The notes beneath the pieces were generated by a model. That model was not told where the DNA came from. It saw only the letters and a program-made list of their open reading frames with translations, and did no database searches. Below, piece by piece: positions 1 through 9,810 of a stretch of 50,397 nucleotides of DNA (positions within the stretch are counted from its first letter, which is position 1; the number at the start of each line of letters is the position of its first letter). The stretch comes from an uncultured Halieaceae bacterium (lineage in GTDB: Bacteria; Pseudomonadota; Gammaproteobacteria; Pseudomonadales; Halieaceae), in contig CALJGI010000023.1 of the NCBI GenBank assembly GCA_938074045.1, positions 1-50,397 on the forward strand, read 5' to 3'. The position numbers and the translations under genes were made by a program.

Positions 1-31
1 CCAGCACTGCTAATCCATATACTTTTTTCAT
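1..31 (-). CDS. 5' end of a truncated gene, possible exported protein
   Basis: Only about ten codons lie in the window, read leftward from an ATG at position 31: MKKVYGLAVL. Two lysines followed by hydrophobic residues look like the start of a signal peptide. The purine-rich stretch just upstream is a weak ribosome-binding site. It would be the next gene after selC on the same strand. Nothing about its function can be said, and a chance ATG cannot be excluded. Confidence 0.35.
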   Translation of the reverse strand, partial: MKKVYGLAVL

Positions 32-123
32 TCTCTAGGCGCCTTAATCGCTTCGCTTTCAATTCTTGTCTGGCAGCCGCCCGATTGGTGCTCGAGCTCG
101 TTGGCGCGGGCACGAGCATGCAT

Positions 124-217
124 TGGCGGAAGAGGTAGGAGTCGAACCCACCAGGCACCTTATCGGCACCTCACTGATTTTGAAGACCAGGCGCCCCACC
201 GGGGACATCGCTCTTCC
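124..217 (-). tRNA. selC: tRNA-Sec (UCA anticodon), selC
   Basis: On the minus strand the sequence folds as a selenocysteine tRNA. The acceptor 5' strand is GGAAGAG, paired to CTCTTCC, with G73 and an encoded CCA. The D arm is long, with a 6-bp stem and the CGGT loop. The anticodon loop is CTTCAAA, giving UCA, which reads UGA. The variable arm is long, about 7 bp with two G-U pairs, and the T loop is TTCGACT. Total length is 94 nt with CCA, compared with 95 for E. coli selC. One base is missing on the 3' side of the acceptor/T arm compared with E. coli, so the stacked helix is 7+5 rather than 8+5 bp. It lies 36 nt downstream of selB and completes the Sec machinery here. Confidence 0.95.
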
Positions 218-253
218 TTACATCAACTTCAGGCGAAGGTTAGTAAAACACGA

Positions 254-2209
254 TTATCTCTGCAATCCAAAAAGTTTAATTGCCGCGCCGGCATCACGCA
301 CTACTCGCGCATTATCCCGGCGCAGGGTAAAGCCCACTTTATCGAAATACTCCAATACTTCAATTGCAAAATTTCGCCCTGCCCCCAATCGATCGCGATA
401 GGCGACCACGGAGACCTCTTCATCGCCTTCAGCCAAGGAGAGAAACGCGGCAGCAAGGGAGGACAGTGATTCGCGCAGCGCGAAGCGTTTCTCACTGATG
501 CGGTGTATATCACCGGTCAACATGGCCTGCCGCATAATGCCCACCATCTGGGCTGGTTGGACCTGTGTAGCAGCGCAGAGCTCTGACAATAGCGGGATTC
601 GAATACCACATCGTTGCAATTCCTGTAATACCCGCCCCCAGTCCTCCTGATATTCCGGCGGCATTGTTACACGGTGCCCCGATATACTCAGTAGCCCACC
701 ACTGACGTCTATGTCACCCTTTGTGGCCAGGTGTTCCAACGCAGGTTCCAGTAGTTCCGGCGCGAAGTCTCGACACAACTTCTGTTTGAACTCGCGTCGA
801 TCCAGGCCAGGGCTGGCTGGATTTTCCCGCTGCCATTTCTCCAGATTTTGCCGCACGCCCTCAACAATAGAAAGCCAGGTTTCAGCGCTGACAAGATACT
901 CGAGTTCACGGTGGTTGATCCGTTCTACGCGTTCTGAAAATGAGGGTTCAACGAGGAGCGTGTCCAGTTCCTGGGGCTGTATGTTCCAGCTCGCACCTAG
1001 GTGACCACTTTCAATACATTGCTTTTCATCGAACAGCCAGGCCTCCAGCATCGCGGGCAATGTACCCCTGGCCATGGCTTTGAGGTACTGTCGGCGCTGC
1101 GTTCGTACTTTTCCCCACCGGGGCGCATAGGGATCCAAAACAACACCGCCGCCCAGCGTATACTGTTGGCTATCATCACGTATAAGAAAGCGTTGCGCCG
1201 CACTGAGCAATACCGGCTCATCAAATATCAACTGAGCCAGTTTTTGGTCACCGGCATTAATGGTACGAGAAGCCTTTTCCTGGTCCAATTCCAGCAAATA
1301 TAGTTTTGCCCTCACCTGGCGTGCATCAATATTTACCGATACTGGAGACAAATGACGCAGCGAACAGGAAGCATCCGCCAATAACTCAACTCTGGCATCG
1401 CAGCGTGTAGTGCTCGGCACAGCACCTTCTCCCTGTAGCCAATCTCCCCGGTGGATACTGGCGAGTTCCATGCCGCCACTGAGATTAATCGCACATCGAT
1501 CTCCGGTAAAAGCCGATTCCGCTGGCCGATCCTGCACGTGCAATCCGCGTATCTTCACCGCGTTACCAGAAGGGGTCCAATGCAAAGTATCACCCACGGT
1601 TACACGTCCTGATGTGATAGTACCCGTCACCACCAAACCCGTACCCTTCAAATTGAATGCCCGGTCTACGGACATTCTGAATACTCCGACACCTGCCTCC
1701 GCGACGATTTTCCTGGCACCCTGTTCCAACAAATTTCTCAGATCTGGAATGCCCTCTGTCGAATAATTGGACACTTGCATGCAGGGAGCTTCAGTTATTC
1801 CCGAGCTGAGTAGGAGGTCAGTCACTTGCTCTTCAACTGTACCGACTCTACCGGGCTCTACCAGATCAGTCTTGGTAATCACGATCAGGAAATTATCTAC
1901 GCCCAGCAGTCGCAATACGGCGAGATGCTCCCTGGTTTGTGGCATTACACCATCATCTGCTGCTACAACCAGCATACCAAGGTCTATACCCCTCACCCCG
2001 GATATCATGGTGTTGATAAAACGCGCATGCCCCGGCACATCGATAAAACCTAGACAGATGTTGTCCTCGGTATAATGGTAGGCAAAGCCCAGATTAATCG
2101 AGAGTCCCCTGCGCTGTTCCTCTTCCAGGGTATCGGTATCAACACCAGTGAGCTGCTTCACCAGTGATGTTTTGCCGTGATCAACGTGGCCGGCTGTGGC
2201 AATGATCAT
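254..2209 (-). CDS. selB: Selenocysteine-specific elongation factor SelB
   Basis: SelB is the GTPase that carries Sec-tRNA to the ribosome at UGA codons marked by a SECIS hairpin. The 651-residue protein begins with a translational GTPase domain: the P-loop [11 protein letters not shown] is near residue 6, the switch II DVPGH near 58, and ITKTD is the G4 element. Beta-barrel domains like those of EF-Tu follow. The C-terminal half, from about residue 380, has the length and helical composition of the SelB winged-helix repeats that bind the SECIS. Its ATG overlaps the selA stop by 4 nt, so translation is probably coupled. selC follows 36 nt downstream. Confidence 0.97.
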   Translation of the reverse strand: MIIATAGHVDHGKTSLVKQLTGVDTDTLEEEQRRGLSINLGFAYHYTEDNICLGFIDVPGHARFINTMISGVRGIDLGMLVVAADDGVMPQTREHLAVLRLLGVDNFLIVITKTDLVEPGRVGTVEEQVTDLLLSSGITEAPCMQVSNYSTEGIPDLRNLLEQGARKIVAEAGVGVFRMSVDRAFNLKGTGLVVTGTITSGRVTVGDTLHWTPSGNAVKIRGLHVQDRPAESAFTGDRCAINLSGGMELASIHRGDWLQGEGAVPSTTRCDARVELLADASCSLRHLSPVSVNIDARQVRAKLYLLELDQEKASRTINAGDQKLAQLIFDEPVLLSAAQRFLIRDDSQQYTLGGGVVLDPYAPRWGKVRTQRRQYLKAMARGTLPAMLEAWLFDEKQCIESGHLGASWNIQPQELDTLLVEPSFSERVERINHRELEYLVSAETWLSIVEGVRQNLEKWQRENPASPGLDRREFKQKLCRDFAPELLEPALEHLATKGDIDVSGGLLSISGHRVTMPPEYQEDWGRVLQELQRCGIRIPLLSELCAATQVQPAQMVGIMRQAMLTGDIHRISEKRFALRESLSSLAAAFLSLAEGDEEVSVVAYRDRLGAGRNFAIEVLEYFDKVGFTLRRDNARVVRDAGAAIKLFGLQR

Positions 2210-3618
2210 GCAAGTATTTCCGCCAACACCGCTAATTGCTGCTCAAACAGCTCACTACTCGTCAGGCAACGCAGATCCAGTGACAGCTTGCCATCATTCA
2301 AGCGTCCAATAACCGGTCTGGGCAACTCACGCAACGCTACTTGCAGACGCCGAATATCGGAATCAATGCCAGAAGTGGCTGTAATGGTGAGGGCACAACT
2401 GGCGAGGGTCTCCACCGGCAGTGCGCCACTGCCAATTTGGGAGTGGCATTGTTCAACCAATACTCGATAGGTATCGCCCAACGCACGCTGCAATGGTGGC
2501 TGTAATGCTTCTGCCTGATGTTGGATATCTTCCCGGCTTCGGGTCAACATATGCAGCGTTGGTAAAGCCTGTGCAAGCCGCTGCGGGTCGCGATAGAGCT
2601 GTAATGTCGCCACCAGCGCAGCCAGAGTAAGCTTGTCTGATCGCAGCGCCCGCTTCAGTGGATTGCTCCGCAGGGCAGATATCAAATCGGCACGTCCGGC
2701 AACGATGCCACACTGCGGACCGCCCAGTAACTTATCTCCACTAAAGGTCACTAGATCAACACCGGAGGACAACACTTCCGCTACTGTGGGTTCAGCCGGC
2801 AATCCCAGCGCTTCCATGTTCGTCAGGCAACCGCTGCCGAGATCGACCACCAGGGGAATAGATTTCGCGTGCGCTAAATCAGCGAGTTCTCTCTCACTCA
2901 CAGCGGCGGTGAAGCCCTCAACCCTGTAATTGCTGGTGTGAACCTTCATAAGCAGGGCGGTATCCGCACCAATTGCCTTATCATAATCACGCAGATGCGT
3001 ACGATTGGTCGCACCAACTTCAATTAATCGAGCGCCAGAACGCTCCATGACCTCAGGGATACGAAACGAACCTCCAATTTCCACCAGTTCTCCCCGGGAT
3101 ACAGGAACCTCTCGCCCAGATGCCAGGCTGTTCAGGACCAGCAGCACAGCGGCGGCATTATTGTTGACGCAAGTGGCTGCTTCAGCGCCAGTCAATTCAC
3201 AAATCAGGTTTTCTACATGGTGATCGCGTTCACCTCGCTGTCCGGTGTCGAGGTCAAACTCCAAATTGCTGGGCTCCTGGGCGACGGTCACCATGGCATC
3301 GATTGCCTGCTGGGAGAGAGTGGCGCGACCCAGATTGGTATGCAGCACCGTACCCGTGAGATTCAATACCGGCCGCAGCGATGTTTGAGCAGCCTGTTTC
3401 AGCGAGTTGGAAATAGCCAACACCAGGATCGACTCTGGCGATTTGCAGCGCTCACCTGCCAACATCGAAGTTCGCAGACCGTCGAGCTTGGCCCGGGCGA
3501 CTGCTACCACCTGATCATGACCGTATTTCGCAACGGCATCAGGCAGCAGGCGCAGCATTTCGTCCACGCCCGGCAAATTACGTAATGCAGCAGCTTTATC
3601 TTCCATTTGTCCGTTCAC
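2206..3618 (-). CDS. selA: L-seryl-tRNA(Sec) selenium transferase SelA
   Basis: SelA converts Ser-tRNA(Sec) to Sec-tRNA(Sec) using selenophosphate and pyridoxal phosphate. The sequence has the SelA hallmarks LTGTVLHTNLGRA near the N terminus and FSGDKLLGGPQCG around residues 290-300, which contains the PLP lysine. Its 470 residues fit the family (E. coli about 463). Two starts are possible: GTG at 3618, which has AGGTG close upstream, and ATG at 3606, which gives the more usual N-terminal length. It is the first gene of selA-selB-selC and faces the selenoprotein gene across a 115-nt gap. selD, for selenophosphate synthesis, is not in the window. Confidence 0.97.
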   Translation of the reverse strand: MNGQMEDKAAALRNLPGVDEMLRLLPDAVAKYGHDQVVAVARAKLDGLRTSMLAGERCKSPESILVLAISNSLKQAAQTSLRPVLNLTGTVLHTNLGRATLSQQAIDAMVTVAQEPSNLEFDLDTGQRGERDHHVENLICELTGAEAATCVNNNAAAVLLVLNSLASGREVPVSRGELVEIGGSFRIPEVMERSGARLIEVGATNRTHLRDYDKAIGADTALLMKVHTSNYRVEGFTAAVSERELADLAHAKSIPLVVDLGSGCLTNMEALGLPAEPTVAEVLSSGVDLVTFSGDKLLGGPQCGIVAGRADLISALRSNPLKRALRSDKLTLAALVATLQLYRDPQRLAQALPTLHMLTRSREDIQHQAEALQPPLQRALGDTYRVLVEQCHSQIGSGALPVETLASCALTITATSGIDSDIRRLQVALRELPRPVIGRLNDGKLSLDLRCLTSSELFEQQLAVLAEILA

Positions 3619-3656
3619 AGGTCACCTACGAGCATCTTCACCCTATTATTCACAGC

Positions 3657-3686
3657 TTGTTATTCTACAGAGAGAAAACTTATAGT
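3657..3686 (+). promoter_or_regulatory. Candidate sigma-70 promoter for the selenoprotein gene
   Basis: TTGTTA at 3657-3662 and TATAGT at 3681-3686 are separated by 18 nt. Transcription would begin near 3693. The upstream in-frame ATG at 3692 is therefore unlikely to be used, and the ATG at 3734, preceded by AGGAAG, is favoured. The box lies in the region shared with selA, so the two units may be co-regulated. Confidence 0.5.
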
Positions 3687-3733
3687 ATCTGTTGGCAATA
3701 GCCAAGCCAGAACTAGTGTTTAGGAAGCGAGAT

Positions 3734-4957
3734 ATGCAAGCCTTCGATTTCAGTGACAGCGAATACGACATCCGTGAAGACCTGCCGGAGGCGTACCGCG
3801 AAACCTGGCGCAGAATTGCAGCGCCGGGTTCCTGGTGGACCGGGGCCGAACGTGTCGCTATTGCCCAGGAGACGCGCAACGCCGTCAGCTGCAAATTCTG
3901 TCAGGAACGCAAAAAAACGCTCTCCCCTTACGGAATGTCGGGATCACACGACTGCGCTAGCTTGCTGCCAGAGCGTGCAATCGACGCCGTGCATCGCATC
4001 ATTACCGATCAGGGCCGTATTACACAGGCCTATATTGATGACAACGCCGCTCACAATATGAGTGAGGAGCAGTACGTAGAACTGCTGGGCATATGTGTGG
4101 TTGTCTTCAGTGTGGACGAGTTCCACCGCGGTCTGGGACTTGCCCTGGAACCCCTCCCCAAACCCAAGCCAGGGGAACCAACTGGTTACAGGCCAGCCCA
4201 CACCACACGTGAAACCGGGTTCGTATCCATGATACCAGCGGCAGGGGCAACGGGGGAGGAATCAGACCTCTGGGATCCCAAGCGTACCGCGAATGTGCTT
4301 CGCGCCCTCTCGTTGGTACCCGATGCGGTGCGCGATTGGTTTGTGGTTCACGAAGCCCAGTATATTGCACTGGAAGATATGATGGTGAACTACGGTGCTA
4401 TCGGAAATCGACCGATAAACCGCATGCAAACCGAATTGGTCGCCAGTCGCGTATCGGCCGTCAATGAGTGTTTTTACTGAACCAGCTCACATGCCACCGC
4501 GCTTCGTGTAAGCGCTGAAGTCCACAACATTGATGTAGACCTGCAACTGATCAACGGTACCAGCGGCGCATCCACAGCGGGTATCGAATACGGCGCAGAA
4601 TTGACCGCCTTTGCCGAAGCTCTCGCGCGGCGCCAGCCGGACGTATTGGCGGAGACGCGAACCGCTCTCGCGAATGCAGCCGGACCCGGACTACTGGTTG
4701 AGGCCGCAGCGGTTGCAGCCAACTTTCAGCGCATGGTGCGAATAGCCGATTCCACCGGCATTCCCATAGATGCCAGAAGTGTCGCTTATGGAGCCGATGT
4801 GCGAGAGGAGCTCAATCTGAATCGCTTTGGTTCAGCGGAAAATACGCCACCCCCCTCCCTGTGGCAGAGACTGTTCAGCCCCATACTGCGGACTGTTATG
4901 CGCCGCAAGATCCGACAGATGGGACGTGCCCATTTACAGCAAAACAGCACCCCGTGA
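3734..4957 (+). CDS. Selenoprotein, AhpD/carboxymuconolactone decarboxylase-like, TGA read as Sec
   Basis: The frame opens at ATG 3734 (AGGAAG 6 nt upstream), meets a TGA at 4478-4480 and then stays open to a stop at 4955-4957. Reading TGA as Sec gives 407 residues with Sec249. The context C246-F-Y-U249-T-S-S-H253 is the AhpD-type redox motif C-x-x-C-x-x-x-H with the second Cys replaced by Sec. The N-terminal half has its own C53-K-F-C56, so the protein may be a two-module alkylhydroperoxidase-like fold. A SECIS-like hairpin follows 18 nt after the TGA, and selA, selB and selC are next door. AhpD-like and CMD-domain selenoproteins are known families. The likely role is a thiol/selenol-dependent peroxidase or disulfide reductase, with unknown substrate. 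A simple nonsense mutation is disfavoured because the frame stays intact for about 160 codons after TGA. Confidence 0.88.
4499..4515 (+). promoter_or_regulatory. Bacterial SECIS-like hairpin after the Sec codon
   Basis: GCGCTT (4499-4504) and AAGCGC (4510-4515) form a perfect 6-bp stem with the 5-nt loop CGTGT. The stem begins 18 nt after the TGA and the loop begins 24 nt after it. Bacterial SECIS elements sit within the coding region shortly after the UGA and carry a conserved G at the first or second loop position; here the second loop base is G. This is the expected SelB-binding position. Confidence 0.75.
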
Positions 4958-5066
4958 ATAAGCACCATTCACGCTACTGATTGCAACAAACTCGCTGTCG
5001 GTCTAAGGTTGCGCCTGATAAGAAAGCGGCGCAGACGCTGAACGATAACCACCCGAGGATTCACCC

Positions 5067-6713
5067 ATGAGTTTTTCCACTCTCACCGATTACTTTGACC
5101 GCAATCGAGCCGATCATCCCGACCATGTATGGTTACGAGATCGTCAGGGCGATGAGTTTACTGATTGGAGCTGGGAGCGCGCCGGAGCAGAAAAGGATGC
5201 ACTGGCGGCCTGGATGGAGGATGAGTTTGATCATGGCACCAAGGTAGCAATCCTGTCGCGCAACCGCGCACACTGGGTCCTGACAGATCTCGCCACCATG
5301 TCCAGCGGCAACGTGGTGATTCCACTGTTTACCACATTGACGCCTGAAACGGCGCAGTACATCCTCGAATTCTCTGAGACAAAAGTGCTGGTGGTCGGCG
5401 AAGCCGAAAACTGGGACAGCGTACGGCCTGTCATTCCAGCCGGCACCCGGATCATTTCCATGCCAGGCGTCGAGATCGACGGCGCTACGCCCATGGAAGA
5501 TTTGATTCAGAATAATCTGGGACGGCAGCCGGTTTTCAAGCCAACCGCAGATAGCCTCTTCTCCATCGTTTTTACCTCCGGCACCACTGGCATGCCAAAA
5601 GGCGTTATGCAGACACAGGAATCCTTTGTCGTCCCAGTGACTAGATTCTCTGAGGCTTTTCAGACCCGGGACGGCTCCCGTCTTCTGTCCTATCTCCCCC
5701 TTTCCCATATCGCTGAACGTCAGCTGGTGGGGGCGAGTTCGATTGTCTACCGCAGCATAGTGACCTTTGCTGAATCCATGGCTACGCTACCCCGGGATAT
5801 GCGAGAAATCATGCCGAATTTCTTCTTTGGACCACCCCGGGTGTGGGAACAACTGCAACAAATGGTGCTGGCAATGTGTGGCGGCCAGGATACGATCAAT
5901 GCGCGCCTGGCAGCCGAGGGTGATGCCTTTCGAGGAGAGGTACAGGAAATGCTGGGTTTTCAGGACGCGGATTATTTGTTGACCGCTGCCGCCCCGACAC
6001 CACCAGCTCTGATTGAGTGGTTTGGTGAATTTGGCATCGTGGTTATGGAGGGCTTCGGTCAGACCGAAGCCATGGGACTGATTGCCAATTCCAACGAACA
6101 TCGAAAAATCGGCTCACTCGGCAAGCTGTTAACTAACGTTGAGGCCCGCATTAGTGAAGAGGGCGAGCTGATCATCAAAGCGGAAGGACTCTCCCCCGGT
6201 TATTACAAGAATCCCGAAAAAACCGCTGAAACCTTTGTTGACGGCTGGATTCACACCGGCGACAAGGCCTACATCGACGATGACGGATTTGTCTTTCTGA
6301 CGGGACGAGTCAAGGACTACTTCAAAACGATACACGGTAAGTTTGTCGCACCAGTACCGATTGAAGGCGATTTTGCGGAAAACCGCTGGATCGAGCAACA
6401 GTGTCTGATGGGTCGCGGCTACTCGAAAACTGTCATGGCATGTGTTCTGGCGGCTACCGCGCAGGACGCAGCCAGGGACACGGTGGAGGGCGATCTTCGC
6501 GAACTGGTGCAGCGCATCAATGATGGGGTAGAGAAACATGCACGTATCGGCGCTGTCATCATAGGCACCGAGCCCTGGTCTATCGAAAACGGCGTTATGA
6601 CACCGACGATGAAAATCAGGCGCGAAGAAATTGAGAAACGCTTTGGTGAGCGAGCTCAGGCGCTGGCGACCGAAGCCGCGCAGCGCGGTGAAATTTTGAT
6701 CGAGTGGATCTAG
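5067..6713 (+). CDS. AMP-dependent long-chain acyl-CoA synthetase
   Basis: This member of the ANL superfamily activates a carboxylic acid, probably a fatty acid, through an acyl-AMP to acyl-CoA. The ATP-binding P-loop FTSGTTGMPKGVM is near residue 170. The motif GFGQTEAMG is near 330. The hinge and C-terminal domain begin at about 415 with GRVKDYFKTIHGK, where such enzymes rotate between half-reactions. Its 548 residues suit a soluble long-chain type. Substrate chain length cannot be read from the sequence. It follows the selenoprotein gene by 109 nt on the same strand and could be co-transcribed. Its stop codon abuts that of the convergent argG. Confidence 0.85.
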   Translation: MSFSTLTDYFDRNRADHPDHVWLRDRQGDEFTDWSWERAGAEKDALAAWMEDEFDHGTKVAILSRNRAHWVLTDLATMSSGNVVIPLFTTLTPETAQYILEFSETKVLVVGEAENWDSVRPVIPAGTRIISMPGVEIDGATPMEDLIQNNLGRQPVFKPTADSLFSIVFTSGTTGMPKGVMQTQESFVVPVTRFSEAFQTRDGSRLLSYLPLSHIAERQLVGASSIVYRSIVTFAESMATLPRDMREIMPNFFFGPPRVWEQLQQMVLAMCGGQDTINARLAAEGDAFRGEVQEMLGFQDADYLLTAAAPTPPALIEWFGEFGIVVMEGFGQTEAMGLIANSNEHRKIGSLGKLLTNVEARISEEGELIIKAEGLSPGYYKNPEKTAETFVDGWIHTGDKAYIDDDGFVFLTGRVKDYFKTIHGKFVAPVPIEGDFAENRWIEQQCLMGRGYSKTVMACVLAATAQDAARDTVEGDLRELVQRINDGVEKHARIGAVIIGTEPWSIENGVMTPTMKIRREEIEKRFGERAQALATEAAQRGEILIEWI

Positions 6714-7934
6714 CTATAGCAGGGATCGGCCTTTGCCGGCTGCAATGCGCATGCGCAGCGCATTGAGCTTGATAAAGCCCTCTGCATCCTGTTGATTGTA
6801 GGCGCCGGCATCATCGTCAAAGGTCGCTATATTTTCATCGAACAGCGTGTCGTCCGAACGTCTTCCCACACAGGCCACGTTGCCCTTGTACAGCTTCAGC
6901 CGAACCACACCATTGACGTACTGCTGGGATTCGTCAATCGCCGTTTGCAACATACGACGCTCCGGTGACCACCAGTAACCGTTATAGACCAACTGCGCGT
7001 AGCGTGGCATCAGTTCATCCTTGAGATGGGCAACTTCACGATCCAATGTCAGTGACTCAACCGCGCGGTGCGCCGTCAGCATGATGGTACCTCCTGGGGT
7101 TTCATAGCAGCCCCTGGACTTCATACCCACGTAACGGTTTTCGACGATATCCAACCTGCCAATGCCATTCGCACCACCGATAGCATTGAGACGGGTCAGA
7201 ACAGTGGCCGGACTTAATTCTTCACCGTCGATGGCAACGATATCCCCACCACGAAAACTTAACTCAATATAGGTGGGAGAATCCGGAGCTGCCTCCGGGG
7301 ATACGCTCCAGCGCCACATATCTTCTTCAGCTTCCTCCCAGGGGTCTTCCAGTATGCCCCCCTCATAAGAGATGTGCAGTAGATTGGCATCCATGGAATA
7401 CGGCGACTTTGTCTTTTTGTTGGCAAAATCAACGGGGATATCGCGCTCAGCGCAATACGCCATTAAGGAATCTCTCGAATTCAGATCCCACTCCCGCCAT
7501 GGGGCAATAACACGAATACCTGGCTTGAGAGCATATGCGCCCAGTTCAAATCTCACCTGGTCATTCCCCTTTCCAGTGGCACCGTGAGAGATGGCGTCGG
7601 CCCCAGTCTCATTTGCAATATCGATCAAGCGTTTGGCAATGAGTGGACGGGCGATAGAGGTACCCAGTAGATACTCCCCTTCGTATATCGCGTTGGACCG
7701 AAACATGGGAAAGACAAAATCACGCACAAACTCTTCGCGCAGGTCGTCAATATATATTTCCTTGATGCCCAGCGCCTCGGCCTTGGCTCGAGCAGGCTCT
7801 ACCTCTTCACCCTGACCAATATCTGCGGTGAACGTGACAACCTCACAGTCATAGGTTTCCTGCAGCCAACGCACAATGACGGAGGTATCCAAACCGCCTG
7901 AGTAGGCCAACACAACCTTGCTAACATCACTCAT
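6714..7934 (-). CDS. argG: Argininosuccinate synthase
   Basis: ArgG joins citrulline and aspartate with ATP to form argininosuccinate in arginine synthesis. The N-terminal PP-loop [10 protein letters not shown] near residue 10 marks the N-type ATP pyrophosphatase domain. [16 protein letters not shown] near 115-130 is the strongly conserved citrulline/aspartate binding stretch. The length of 406 residues matches the common bacterial type I enzyme. It stands alone, divergent from pyrC. No ARG box was found by eye in the 155-nt upstream gap. Confidence 0.97.
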   Translation of the reverse strand: MSDVSKVVLAYSGGLDTSVIVRWLQETYDCEVVTFTADIGQGEEVEPARAKAEALGIKEIYIDDLREEFVRDFVFPMFRSNAIYEGEYLLGTSIARPLIAKRLIDIANETGADAISHGATGKGNDQVRFELGAYALKPGIRVIAPWREWDLNSRDSLMAYCAERDIPVDFANKKTKSPYSMDANLLHISYEGGILEDPWEEAEEDMWRWSVSPEAAPDSPTYIELSFRGGDIVAIDGEELSPATVLTRLNAIGGANGIGRLDIVENRYVGMKSRGCYETPGGTIMLTAHRAVESLTLDREVAHLKDELMPRYAQLVYNGYWWSPERRMLQTAIDESQQYVNGVVRLKLYKGNVACVGRRSDDTLFDENIATFDDDAGAYNQQDAEGFIKLNALRMRIAAGKGRSLL

Positions 7935-8089
7935 GATTTTCCCTTGTATCTGCTGAATCGGGGTTTTAGAGGGCGCACATTCTACTCAAACCGCAGTGAC
8001 ATGCCCAGCGACACCCGGCATCTTTCACCGCGCGCGCGATTGCTGTAGCATCCGGGTTCGCCGCATTCACCGCCGGGAACCACCAGATT

Positions 8090-9145
8090 TTGAGCGAATT
8101 TTGCATCACACGTCCTGATGACTGGCACGTACACTTGCGCGATGGTACCGCACTGCAACACACCACAGCGGACATGGCCCGGTATTTTGGCCGTGCCGTC
8201 GTCATGCCAAACCTGACGCCTCCAGTCACCACAGTGGCCCAGGCAGAGGCCTACAAGACGCGAATTCAAAATGCGATGAGCGGCCTGCCACGTCAGTTTG
8301 AGCCTTTGATGGTGCTGTACCTCACTGATCGAACCCGCCCCGAGGACATCCTGGAAGCCAAGACCAGCGACAGTGTGCATGCTGTGAAATTGTATCCTGC
8401 CGGTGCCACTACTAACTCAGATAGCGGTGTAACCGACATCGAGGGATTGTCTGCTGTATTTGAAACGATGGAGGATACCGGAGTGCCACTGCTGGTTCAC
8501 GGTGAGGTCACTGACTCCGTAATAGATATATTCGATCGCGAAAAGGTATTTATCGATACCGTTCTGGCCCCCCTCATGCGGCGACATCCCAGGTTAAGAC
8601 TGGTGCTGGAACATATCACGACCCATAACGCTGTAGAATTCGTGCTGGCAAGCGGAGACAATGTCGCTGCCACCATAACGGCACACCACTTGCTTTACGA
8701 CCGCAACGACATGCTGGTGGGCGGAATCAGACCTCATTTCTTCTGCCTGCCCATTCTGAAACGCGGTACCCATCGGCTCGCCCTGCTCGAGGCGGCCACG
8801 GGTGGTTCCAGTAAATTTTTCCTGGGCACAGATTCTGCGCCTCATGCGCAATCAGCCAAGGAAGCAGCCTGTGGATGCGCCGGTTGCTATACCGCCCATG
8901 CAGCTCTTGAGTTGTATGCCACGGCCTTCGACATGGTCGACGCACTGGACCGACTGGAGGCATTCGCCAGCTTTAATGGGCCAGATTTCTACGGCTTGCC
9001 ACGGAACACCGACACAGTGGAGCTTGTTAGGCACGCAATTGAGGTTCCCCAACAACTGCCTCTGGGCGACACGAATCTCATTCCAATCGCAGCCGGAGAA
9101 ACTATCGGCTGGCAGATCAGAGATACAACTCCTCATGCGAAATGA
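8090..9145 (+). CDS. pyrC: Dihydroorotase, class II
   Basis: PyrC cyclises carbamoyl aspartate to dihydroorotate in pyrimidine synthesis. The zinc ligands and active site are visible: DDWHVHLRD at the N terminus, the lysine that becomes carboxylated in [17 protein letters not shown] near 100, VHGEV near 138, LEHITT near 175 and TDSAPH near 250. At 351 residues it resembles E. coli PyrC (348). The only suitable start is TTG at 8090, since no ATG precedes the first motif. rnt follows 16 nt downstream on the same strand. Confidence 0.96.
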   Translation: MSEFCITRPDDWHVHLRDGTALQHTTADMARYFGRAVVMPNLTPPVTTVAQAEAYKTRIQNAMSGLPRQFEPLMVLYLTDRTRPEDILEAKTSDSVHAVKLYPAGATTNSDSGVTDIEGLSAVFETMEDTGVPLLVHGEVTDSVIDIFDREKVFIDTVLAPLMRRHPRLRLVLEHITTHNAVEFVLASGDNVAATITAHHLLYDRNDMLVGGIRPHFFCLPILKRGTHRLALLEAATGGSSKFFLGTDSAPHAQSAKEAACGCAGCYTAHAALELYATAFDMVDALDRLEAFASFNGPDFYGLPRNTDTVELVRHAIEVPQQLPLGDTNLIPIAAGETIGWQIRDTTPHAK

Positions 9146-9161
9146 AGGGCACGCCACCACC

Positions 9162-9803
9162 ATGACAAGCCGCATGAATCAACGATTTCGAGGTTTCCTG
9201 CCGGTGGTTCTCGACCTGGAGACCGGCGGCTTCAATAGTGGCACAGATGCGATACTGGAAGTGGCTATCACCATCCTCAATCTGGACGATCAGGATTCAC
9301 TGATTCCGGAACAAAGTTATCACTTCAACGTGACGCCCTTCGAAGGGGCGAACATTGAACAGTCAGCACTGGATTTCACTGGCATTGATCCGTACCACCC
9401 GTTTCGGGAGTCGGTTGCCGAAGAGACAGTATTCTCCGAACTCTTCCAACATGTGCGCCGTGCCGTCAAAACGCATCATTGCACCAGGGCAATCATGGTG
9501 GCCCACAATGCGCATTTCGATGCAGGATTCGTCAATGCCGTGACCGAGCGCTGCAGTCTGAAACGTAACCCTTTTCACCCCTTTACGTATCTGGACACCG
9601 CTTCCCTCGCAGGTCTTGCCTACGGTCAAACAGTACTGGCCAAGGCCTGTGCAAGTGCAGGCATCGCATTCGACAACGCCGAAGCTCACTCGGCGCTATA
9701 TGATACAGAGCGTACAGCAGAGTTGTTTTGTGCGATTGTGAACCGATGGCAAGCCCTGGGCGGCTGGCAATGGCCAGAGGTAGAGTTTCCAGACGGGCAG
9801 TAA
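9162..9803 (+). CDS. rnt: Ribonuclease T
   Basis: RNase T is a DEDD-family 3'-5' exoribonuclease that trims the ends of tRNAs and other stable RNAs. The acidic active-site motifs are present: VVLDLETGG near residue 18, [12 protein letters not shown] near 110, and [14 protein letters not shown] near 170, where the last His and Asp complete a DEDDh site. The start is ATG 9162, giving 213 residues (E. coli 215); ATG 9174 is an alternative. It sits directly after pyrC, a pairing also seen in Pseudomonas. It converges on the Lon-N-like gene with a 7-nt gap, leaving no room for an intrinsic terminator. Confidence 0.93.
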   Translation: MTSRMNQRFRGFLPVVLDLETGGFNSGTDAILEVAITILNLDDQDSLIPEQSYHFNVTPFEGANIEQSALDFTGIDPYHPFRESVAEETVFSELFQHVRRAVKTHHCTRAIMVAHNAHFDAGFVNAVTERCSLKRNPFHPFTYLDTASLAGLAYGQTVLAKACASAGIAFDNAEAHSALYDTERTAELFCAIVNRWQALGGWQWPEVEFPDGQ

Positions 9804-9810
9804 TACCGGT

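Noticed and set aside
4466..4490. The TGA at 4478 as a true stop or a pseudogene mutation
   Set aside because: The downstream frame stays open to 4957 with normal coding character, the context is a redox CxxU motif, a SECIS-like hairpin follows, and selA/selB/selC are adjacent.
4954..4972. Terminator after the selenoprotein gene (GTGAAT...ATTCAC)
   Set aside because: The stem is only 6 bp, AT-rich, and no T run follows.
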